From Bacilli bacterium (GTDB lineage Bacteria > Bacillota_I > Bacilli_A > RF39 > UBA660), in NCBI GenBank assembly GCA_024683115.1, contig JAIKYM010000169.1:1-21015 (forward strand): a DNA stretch of 21,015 nt. The letters are read 5' to 3'. The number at the start of each line of letters is the position of its first letter. The first letter of the stretch is position 1. A program made the position numbers and the translations under genes. The notes beneath the pieces are model-generated. The model made no database searches, had not been told where the DNA came from, and saw nothing but the letters and a program-made list of their open reading frames with translations. Positions 16,101 to 21,015 of the stretch are shown one piece after another.

Positions 16101-18812
16101 AATATTTCATTAGTTAATCCAGTAACTGCTGAATTACAATTTACTAAGTTCTTAGGGTTAAGTGTAAATGAAGCAAGTGATGAATTAGTTGTTCCACACA
16201 ATGATTCAGTTACTAAGACAGTTATACTTGATGGTGAAAATATTGCTGATCCAAGTAATATTAGTGTAGCAATATACTACAATGTAAATGGATATGGTAC
16301 ACCATTAAATAAACAAGGAAATGAATATTATTACACAGTTTCAAATGAAACTCATAAATATTTTGATACTTCATATGAGGTAGTTGTAGATGAAAATGAA
16401 GCTACAAAGATACAATATAAATTTAATATTACAAATGTATCTGATGTAACTCAAATTGGTAATTATGTAATTAGATTTACTTATTCAGAACCTAATGAAG
16501 TTCCAATAAGTAGAGATGTAAATTATCAAATTACAAATGATCAATATATTGTTAAACTTGAAAATGTATATCCTAAAGTTCAAAGTGATGAAAAATCATT
16601 CACAATGGATTTAACTACTATGTATATTTCAAGTGCTCATATTGATACAGAACACATTGATATATCTTTATTACAATTTGTTAATTTAGAATTTGTAAAT
16701 GTATCTGACGAAGGTATAGCTAATAGACAAGTATCAAGAATTACTATTACTGATGTAACATGTGAAAATGAAGTATGTACTGGTAAAGTAACATTCTACT
16801 TAAATGATAATATTAACATGGAAGATTTATACAATGTTAAGATTAGATATGGTGATGTTGCTGAAACATATGCAATCGATGCGTTTGAAGATATGTTCGC
16901 TTGGGATTTAGCTGAACAAAAGGCTACAAGTATTTATACATATACTGAAGATAATGAAGAATTATCTAGAGAAGTAGATGGTATCTATAAAAACTTATCT
17001 GACCAAAAGATATCTATTAAAGTTGATACTGATATTTATAAAGATAAGATTAAATGGAGTATTAATGATAGATGTATAAGTGATTCAGGTAATACTTGTA
17101 CAACTGCTGATATGTATGGTGACTTATTCAATGAGGTTAATACAACTGATGTTGATCAAAAATTAGTATTAACTCCAACACGTAGAAATAATAGTATTCA
17201 AATACCAAATGGTAGATATGCTTTAGTTCTATATTATTCAGAAAATGATTATAAAGTAGTAGAATTTGAAGTTCACTCAGAATATATCCACATTGATGTC
17301 GATTTAACTGGTGAATATGGGGAAGCTACAATTAAATCTACATTCAATTCTTCAAATGGTAGTGTTGATGTAGATGGTATGTATACTAACTTAGATGGTG
17401 TATTAACATTACCTACAGTTGTTACTGGTGCAGATTATAGTAGATTAACTAGATATGTTACAGATTCTATGGGTAATAGGGTAACTAAGTTCACAGTTAA
17501 TGATAGTATTGATTTCGTTGATACTCATACTACTAAAGTAATCTATGAGTCTCGTAATAATGTAGCGGCTGGTGATTATATCTTAGTTACTGAATATGTA
17601 ATTGATGAAAATGAATCTATTAAATTTGAATATGCATTTACAGTTCAAAGTTATTACTTCGATTTCAACATCATGAACGATATTCAAGTATATCCAGATA
17701 ATAATAGACCTAAGTATTTATATAATAATAAAGCTGGTAAGATTGTTTATACTATTCAAACTCAAAACTTAACTGACCTAGATAGAGGTTCAAATAATGG
17801 TAAAATGTATGAATTTATGAACAATTCAAAAATGTTAGATGCAGATGGAAATGATGTATCAAATTACTTCACTTTTAATGTTAAGGCTCATAATGATATA
17901 TTCATAAGCTTTAAGTTTGATATTGAAGTATCATTTGCAGCTAATGTTGTACCAATGGGATCATATAAATTAGAAACATTCTATACAATGTCTAACAAGA
18001 CTGTTACTAAGTCTTCTGATTGGGTAACAATAGATGTATCTAACAGAGATTTCAGAATTGGGGAAGTTGAAATTGATTCACCTACAGAAGATCATTTAGT
18101 TCATACAAGTCATGGTGGAACATATGTTATTAACTACACAAGTAATGTTGAAAATACTAAAGACAAAATTACTGTTAAGGTATTATTAAATGATGTAGAT
18201 AAAACAAATAATTTCACAATTGAAAAGACTAATACTCAAGTATTAGTAACAGTATCAGAAAACACTAATGCTATAGATGGTAATTATGTAGTTGTAATTA
18301 CATTCGAAGGTGATGATTCCGAAGTACCTGTTACTTTATATGATGATTATAATCCATATTTAAAACTATCAAGTACTGTATTTGATATTGTAGATAATGT
18401 TATTTATATTAAGAATGTAAGTTCTAATAACTTTACTTTATCTGGTAGTACATTAGTATTTAATTCTACTTATTTCATAAATAATTTAAGTAATCTACAA
18501 GAAGGATTTAAAGTACTTAATAAGAATGGTGAAAATATAACTCATACAGTATACAGAATTGGTACTGGAACTAAGATTTATAATCCTGGTGATAATATTA
18601 CTTACACAGTTATTCTTGTAGGGGATGTTAACCAAGATGGTGGTCTATCATTAAGTGATGCTGCAAGATTATTTGCACATACAACAAATAAAAATCCTAT
18701 AACTGATCAAAAAGTATTACAAGCAGCTAAAGTTAGAGGCAAAGATGCTATCTCATTAAGTGATGTTGCTAAGTTATACAATTTCATCAGAGGAAAAATA
18801 ACAAGTTTATAA
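9927..18812 (+). CDS. Giant secreted repeat protein, C-terminal part with dockerin-like end
   Basis: This continues the gene that starts at 7446; the frame is open from 9894, and 9927 is only the first ATG. That ATG lies inside repeat 6 and has no convincing ribosome binding site or signal peptide, so the fragment alone would not be exported. It holds the rest of repeat 6 and repeats 7-14 (to about 13340). A further ~1,750 residues are built from more diverged beta-type domains, recognisable by a recurring G-x-Y-x-(L/V/I) strand (near 13521, 13878, 14718, 16059, 16458, 17211, 17571, 17958, 18279). It ends with a dockerin-like module from 18621 (GDVNQDGG, then LSLSDAARLF and a second ISLSDVAKLYNFIRG). 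Rejoined, the protein would be about 3,788 residues, rich in Asp, Asn, Thr and Tyr and poor in Cys. A role as a surface filament or adhesin tethered by the two downstream cohesin-like proteins is inference. Confidence 0.88.
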   Translation: MGFIVDFGVKVQGTQNYNIEDIDYEAARRWGATTDTAFVMWITPNKKGTISFANTYYPTDTIDITLNYSYTTAELVEAKSVSSNGSNSNEVNNIGKYTVTHDEDTIKITDINIEPYVGGNIDTPKKWVGLIVDFGVVVQGVEYNNKKYTIEDIDRTCARDWGATTDTAFVMWLTTEKAGTYRFKNIYYEEDTFDLNIEFDKLVPKLITAKPIDVTNANQYDNPGIVENAGDYNVSFNGNTITVEDKNLTAYTGLGDPNNEHKWMGLIVDFGVDVQGVEYNGTRYTIEDGDRTEARRWGAESDTAFVMWMHTGKTGTYRFKSLIDENDTIDVDFEFKDSTTRLVYANAIDGTKADNHDNPGIIDNDGRYNVTYSGNKITVEDINMIPYVGGNSSTPKKWVGILVDLNAFVDSTCTYGIENADRTQAKRWGATNDTTFIMWLTTEKSGTYTFVNQNNANDTISIEVEFVQHAMDFVSASSIDISQADANDPSEVNIKNNEGKYEVVFDKDNNKVIVNEDNMIPYVGGNQSVPKNWVGLLLDFGVEVDCISNYNIEEEDRTQARRWGATTDTAFIMWLTTDRTGSFTFANKEYANDTYTIDIEFNHKELEFVSASSIDISKANTNDPSEVNIKNNEGKYEVVFDKDNNKVIVNEDNMIPYVGGNQSVPKNWVGLLLDFGVEVDCISNYNIEEEDRTQARRWGATTDTAFIMWLTTDKGGSYTFADKYYTDNTYTIDIEFNHKELEFVSASSIDISKANTNDPSEVNIKNNEEKYEVVFDKDNNKVIVNEDNMIPYVGGNQNVPKNWVGLLLDFGSEVVSTGTYNIEEEDRTQARRWGATTDTAFIMWLTTDKGGSYTFANKYYTNDTYTIDIEFNHDELSLVSTDTIDWTKATNNDNPGIVLNAGRYSVAYENNTITVDDISMIPYKGGNLPNEDHKWIGIVVDLGANVQGTELNGLTYNIDEIDRSDARRWGATTDTAFVMWIRTGENRTYRFYNMSYPEETIDINVNFEHKMIDLESVQKIDISNIQNVDEDVALNINKYTVQRESTDVTIYDNNLVPYTRNEQFKKWTPVLVDLGVKVECTTGYEITQASYDEAQAYGATTETTFVMWLNTEDAGTYTFKNVYYPDDTFDLTFTFVEPELNCNANPYDERCPDLDQPLDNRIVLGENEQLITSQFDVEVDTTNGVITLKLRDGVDYIPGNYKIYVWPSDNREGVKDQPFTLLDNYYNFDMAEDATIYSGTGTNIDDNNVWKVKLTNVENIDLTKITLESVTLTEDETQYDYTDNFEIVDRQVDANDPTVAYLYIGATLNVNDNIVSAGDYDLEFSYSNPEFSNVMGTLEKHTNITVIVPNQGFVDVSSSSHRLSSRPVYYEFVNYNRDTNMVTIKSGNDTLVLTATEFVSTYSGVDLDELTLDEDGSVLYPYNAGILIKSYSQVDGVNTIKYYDNENVLHTMPYTEFQQTYGNIDFNKYNYVDDAIYIKVNGKYREYETMSRNIGYSDGGKFEFVVNYGDIDPEDFDHIKTLKLVHNADGVLSNEAFTIYHTYNTRMRLFNRYYYFRHSGEVDADAADSFDLITEVNRNNHTIKFTIVYDNNIARYIGEYKLTMELFNTSAVYEKTFTIEESSLDFYLASSVDKHESSVEPLLTNFPQGNKKYEYYLSLRMVKGTEDPYYQYSTDSLGVKIYSKLADKESGENGAIYFYDQQDYVLKIKKYKNNVVTYLYSEEVDKNDSQRTYVERTETLDGNSDFEKLYTDAYNLLDKYVFNEDGSIDTTTDNYTKSIVYKKRENNTDYVKYRDGNNIIQLQANSYYATTNELDTLLTAFRYLDFDENGDVVVGSIIGSYKSHIYEYDEAYDVTDLFDISISSTNRDYPITILPKTEVNGGVYYTYVQYSSSLYGVGYLNNIVANGGSHESLGEVVIRPETYPSLWNRNIHMSTITYLDPVYSITLGEHQFTNTLNDTDELYSNAQSKIVYEVKPKDIFKYEDIVHKLQRKNSSNQWEDVATDKYSYYLATKNGQGTYDEIEDLSNYTGKYYLVMTTNDTLESGDYRLVVEYTNPNNNISLVNPVTAELQFTKFLGLSVNEASDELVVPHNDSVTKTVILDGENIADPSNISVAIYYNVNGYGTPLNKQGNEYYYTVSNETHKYFDTSYEVVVDENEATKIQYKFNITNVSDVTQIGNYVIRFTYSEPNEVPISRDVNYQITNDQYIVKLENVYPKVQSDEKSFTMDLTTMYISSAHIDTEHIDISLLQFVNLEFVNVSDEGIANRQVSRITITDVTCENEVCTGKVTFYLNDNINMEDLYNVKIRYGDVAETYAIDAFEDMFAWDLAEQKATSIYTYTEDNEELSREVDGIYKNLSDQKISIKVDTDIYKDKIKWSINDRCISDSGNTCTTADMYGDLFNEVNTTDVDQKLVLTPTRRNNSIQIPNGRYALVLYYSENDYKVVEFEVHSEYIHIDVDLTGEYGEATIKSTFNSSNGSVDVDGMYTNLDGVLTLPTVVTGADYSRLTRYVTDSMGNRVTKFTVNDSIDFVDTHTTKVIYESRNNVAAGDYILVTEYVIDENESIKFEYAFTVQSYYFDFNIMNDIQVYPDNNRPKYLYNNKAGKIVYTIQTQNLTDLDRGSNNGKMYEFMNNSKMLDADGNDVSNYFTFNVKAHNDIFISFKFDIEVSFAANVVPMGSYKLETFYTMSNKTVTKSSDWVTIDVSNRDFRIGEVEIDSPTEDHLVHTSHGGTYVINYTSNVENTKDKITVKVLLNDVDKTNNFTIEKTNTQVLVTVSENTNAIDGNYVVVITFEGDDSEVPVTLYDDYNPYLKLSSTVFDIVDNVIYIKNVSSNNFTLSGSTLVFNSTYFINNLSNLQEGFKVLNKNGENITHTVYRIGTGTKIYNPGDNITYTVILVGDVNQDGGLSLSDAARLFAHTTNKNPITDQKVLQAAKVRGKDAISLSDVAKLYNFIRGKITSL
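11334..12548 (+). repeat. Near-identical 405-bp triplication (repeats 10-12)
   Basis: Three units of exactly 405 bp start at 11334, 11739 and 12144. They share long identical tracts, including the stretch encoding KNNEGKYEVVFDKDNN. The period differs from the 390-bp block, so the two amplifications were independent events within the same gene. Confidence 0.92.
18621..18809 (+). other. Dockerin-like module at the C-terminus of the giant protein
   Basis: The first half, GDVNQDGGLSLSDAARLF, has the D-x-N-x-D-G-x(5)-D calcium-loop pattern of type I dockerins. The second half keeps the following helix (ISLSDVAKLYNFIRGKI), but its loop reads AAKVRGKDA, so the expected acidic ligands are Lys, Arg and Lys. 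The module lies in the last ~63 residues, the usual place for a dockerin. Confidence 0.85.
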
Positions 18813-18824
18813 AAAGGATAATAA

Positions 18825-19334
18825 ATGAAAAAGATAGTTATACTTATATTGTTATCCTTTTTCCCCATTGTGGGGTATGCTGATAGTGAATATATTAATT
18901 TAGAATGTCCTTCATATAGTATAGGTGATACTATTGAATGTGATTTATATACTAATGTTAATTACGCAATAGCAGCTATTGAATATGATTATAGTTTGCC
19001 TGAACAAGTTAGTTTTATTGAATTTAATAAAGATGATGTTTGGGAAGGTGAACAGGTTGGAAACATTATTTATTTGTATACTAGTGATTTACAAATAGGT
19101 AAAGTCCATTTAGGAAAAATTAAGATTAAAATAAACGATAGTATCAATAATATTGATATTAAATCAAATAATTTGGTTTATACTGATGAGAACTTCAATG
19201 ATAAGAAAATTGATGTAAACCAACTTGAAAAAATAGAGGTAAAAAAGAATTATAATATTTATTATGTTATTATAATAATAGGGATAATATTAATAGTAAG
19301 TATATTATTAATAATAAGGAGGAAGAAGATATGA
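18825..19334 (+). CDS. Membrane-anchored cohesin-like protein (short form)
   Basis: This 169-residue protein has a signal peptide (1-19, likely cut after GYA), one extracellular beta-sandwich domain (about 21-140), a single transmembrane helix (about 144-165) and a basic cytoplasmic end (RRKKI). The domain reads like a cohesin: SIGDTIECDLYTN early, AIAAIEYDYSLPEQVSFIEF as the hydrophobic core strands, then GNIIYLYTSD and GKIKIKIN, ending with LVYTDENFND. Two cysteines (28 and 39) flank the GDT turn. The gene begins 12 bases after the giant dockerin-bearing gene (AAGGA at 18814-18818) and overlaps the next gene by ATGA, so all three are cotranscribed. Cohesin assignment is by pattern, without a search. 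It most likely anchors a dockerin protein at the membrane, and the adjacent gene is the obvious partner. Confidence 0.7.
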   Translation: MKKIVILILLSFFPIVGYADSEYINLECPSYSIGDTIECDLYTNVNYAIAAIEYDYSLPEQVSFIEFNKDDVWEGEQVGNIIYLYTSDLQIGKVHLGKIKIKINDSINNIDIKSNNLVYTDENFNDKKIDVNQLEKIEVKKNYNIYYVIIIIGIILIVSILLIIRRKKI

Positions 19335-20830
19335 GAAAAACAATTTTATCTATCTTAGTCGCATTGTTAGTATTAATACCATTTAGTGCTAAGGCATCTA
19401 GTGTGTCTTTAAGTGTTAATTGTAAGGAAGTAATTGTTGGTAACAATTCTTCATGTACAGTATATGCAACACCTACAAATGGTATTACTGCTGCAAAAGG
19501 TACTATTTCAATTTCTGGTTCTGGTGCTACTAGAACTGGTATTAATAAAGGTGGTTTATCTCAAGGAGATTTAGATGCATCTAGTTTTGAATTATTTGGA
19601 GATGTAAGTAATTCTAAAATCACTTTATTTACTATTAATTTTTCAACTCAATCAGTTGGTGAAACTACAGTAACTGTTAAGTTATCATTCTTTAGTGATG
19701 GTGACTATGAAGATAATAATGTAAGTATTTCTGCTAGTGGTAAGTTAACAGTAAAACCTCAACCTACAGCAGCAGCTACAACAACTACAACAAGAAAAAC
19801 AGTTGCTGGTCAAACACAAGCTACTATGGCTACAACAAGAGAAACTGTACCAACTACACAAGCTAATTTATTAAAATTAACTAGTATTAAAGTTGGTGAT
19901 TTCCAAGTAGTCGAAAACAATGGTGTTTATTATGTAACAGTTAATCCAGATACTGAAGTTGTTGATGTTCAAGCAACAGTACCAGATGGTGTATCTATTA
20001 CTGGTTTAGGACAAAGACAATTAGGTGTTGGAACAAACAGTGTTAATTTAACGTTAAATAATGGAGCAGGTGGAACAGCTATAATATCTGTATTAATTAC
20101 TAGACCAGAAGGTGGAGATAGTAATACTTTATTAAAGGAATTAGATATTATTGATGCTGATTTAAAATTTGATCCAAATACAAAAGAATATACAGTAACA
20201 GTTCCATATACAACTAAAGAACTTTATATCCTTGCAGTTCCTTATAGTGAAGATGCAAAGATAAAAGGTGATGGTAAATTCGTATTATCAGATAAAGAAA
20301 ATAATGCATACGTAACTGTATCATTTGGAGATAAATCTAGCACTACATATACAATTCATATTGTTAAGAAGTACAATGGTTTAATTCCAATTATTATCTT
20401 ATCTATTGGATTATTCACTGCTTTAGTTGTTATGTGTTATTTCATGTATAAATATGATCTAACTAAAAAAGCTTTAAAGAATAAAGATATTGCCAATAAG
20501 GCAACTCATGAAAGAAAATTAGAGGATCAAGGTCCTAAACTAAATATAAATGGTTCTTCTGTTACAGGTATTGGAGCTAGAGTAGTTAAGCCTCAATCTG
20601 TAGGTGTTGCAGCTATTGCAACTAATGAAGAAAAGAAAGAAGATATGGTTAATGAGATGCCTAGTAAAATAGTAGAATCTCATCCTACTTCAGTTGTTGG
20701 TATGACTCCACCAAAAGAAGAAGAGGAAGTATCTAATGTAAGTCCTCAAGTTAAAGTTGTTAAGAAAATTGTTAATCCTACAACTGGTGAAGTTAGATTT
20801 ATTACAGTAACAAAAAACGCTGATGAATAA
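19331..20830 (+). CDS. Membrane-anchored cohesin-like / cadherin-like beta-sandwich surface protein
   Basis: This 499-residue protein has a signal peptide (1-22, cut after AKA or nearby), then a cohesin-like domain (about 24-143) with a C-x10-C pair (31 and 42) in the same place as in the upstream protein. A Thr/Ala/Gln-rich linker (144-178) and two cadherin-like beta-sandwich domains follow (about 181-258 and 267-346; the second shows LKFDPNTKEYTVTVP, typical of that family). A transmembrane helix (351-373) leads to a long charged cytoplasmic tail of about 125 residues ending TTGEVRFITVTKNADE. The start is fixed by AAGGAGG (19316-19322) and the ATGA overlap. The architecture suggests a stalk holding the cohesin-like head away from the membrane, with a tail that could contact cytoplasmic partners. 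Calling the head a cohesin is inference; the cadherin-like modules are more certain. Confidence 0.75.
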   Translation: MRKTILSILVALLVLIPFSAKASSVSLSVNCKEVIVGNNSSCTVYATPTNGITAAKGTISISGSGATRTGINKGGLSQGDLDASSFELFGDVSNSKITLFTINFSTQSVGETTVTVKLSFFSDGDYEDNNVSISASGKLTVKPQPTAAATTTTTRKTVAGQTQATMATTRETVPTTQANLLKLTSIKVGDFQVVENNGVYYVTVNPDTEVVDVQATVPDGVSITGLGQRQLGVGTNSVNLTLNNGAGGTAIISVLITRPEGGDSNTLLKELDIIDADLKFDPNTKEYTVTVPYTTKELYILAVPYSEDAKIKGDGKFVLSDKENNAYVTVSFGDKSSTTYTIHIVKKYNGLIPIIILSIGLFTALVVMCYFMYKYDLTKKALKNKDIANKATHERKLEDQGPKLNINGSSVTGIGARVVKPQSVGVAAIATNEEKKEDMVNEMPSKIVESHPTSVVGMTPPKEEEEVSNVSPQVKVVKKIVNPTTGEVRFITVTKNADE

Positions 20831-20834
20831 GATA

Positions 20835-20866
20835 AATAACTGAAACATTGTTTCAGTTATTATTTT
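20835..20866 (+). terminator. Probable terminator of the surface-protein operon
   Basis: A 12-bp perfect stem (20835-20846 with 20850-20861) with a 3-base loop follows the stop codon, with only a short T-run (ATTTT) after it. The weak tail suggests partial read-through into the next gene, which has no obvious promoter of its own. Confidence 0.65.
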
Positions 20867-20878
20867 AAGGAGGTTAAT

Positions 20879-21015
20879 ATGTTATATATTTTAATACTAT
20901 TATTAATACCAATTTTCTTTGTTGGTATGGTTATATATATATCTACAATTTTTGATTTTATGTTTACTGGAAATTTAGATACAGTATTATTATTAATTGG
21001 TATATTTGGTTCTAG
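20879..21015 (+). CDS. Membrane protein, 3'-truncated by window end
   Basis: The ATG is 5 bases after a strong AAGGAGG (20867-20873). The 45 visible codons give MLYILILLLIPIFFVGMV and a second hydrophobic stretch (VLLLIGIFG) after a short polar loop, so at least two membrane segments are likely. The frame is still open at the window end. No family is recognisable from this piece. Confidence 0.7.
   Translation, partial: MLYILILLLIPIFFVGMVIYISTIFDFMFTGNLDTVLLLIGIFGS

Noticed and set aside
19332..19334. Mycoplasma-type code with UGA as Trp
   Set aside because: Trp is encoded by TGG throughout, no in-frame TGA occurs in polC, ruvB or the giant gene, and TGA here forms a normal ATGA overlap.

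Overview
The window is very AT-rich DNA that uses the standard bacterial code: UGG encodes Trp and UGA is a real stop. A Gram-positive type PolC, a ruvA-ruvB pair, strong purine-rich ribosome binding sites and secreted proteins held by transmembrane tails (no LPXTG signal seen) suggest a low-GC Firmicutes/Bacilli lineage, perhaps a Mollicutes-like gut organism. The taxonomy is inference.

Left part (1-5366): most of polC, cut by the window start and closed by a clear terminator. This PolC is unusually long because several extra segments sit inside otherwise well conserved domains.

Middle left (5371-5710): a 380-base stretch between polC and ruvA holds a compact convergent locus. On the + strand there is a good promoter, a structured leader, a near-perfect Shine-Dalgarno and a 23-codon, extremely hydrophobic ORF. 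On the - strand, facing it, there is a complete small-RNA gene of about 77 nt with a 17-bp-spaced promoter, a start at a 5' hairpin and an intrinsic terminator. The small RNA could pair with the ORF leader in two blocks. This resembles a type I toxin-antitoxin module of the Fst/par layout, but the peptide is not one I recognise.

Centre (5728-7341): ruvA and ruvB, a tight operon with its own promoter and terminator, encoding the Holliday-junction branch-migration motor.

Right part (7394-20866): one transcription unit of surface proteins. It starts with a giant secreted repeat protein (about 3,788 codons, 7446-18812) made of 14 tandem ~130-residue domains, then a run of more diverged beta-type domains, then a C-terminal dockerin-like module. 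A single TAC-to-TAA change at 9891-9893, inside the sixth repeat, splits it into two reading frames. The next two genes each encode a signal peptide, an extracellular cohesin-like domain with a shared C-x10-C pair, and a membrane anchor. The likely picture is a cohesin/dockerin-based cell-surface assembly in which the two membrane proteins could hold the giant filament-like protein. The window ends inside a small membrane-protein gene (20879 onward).
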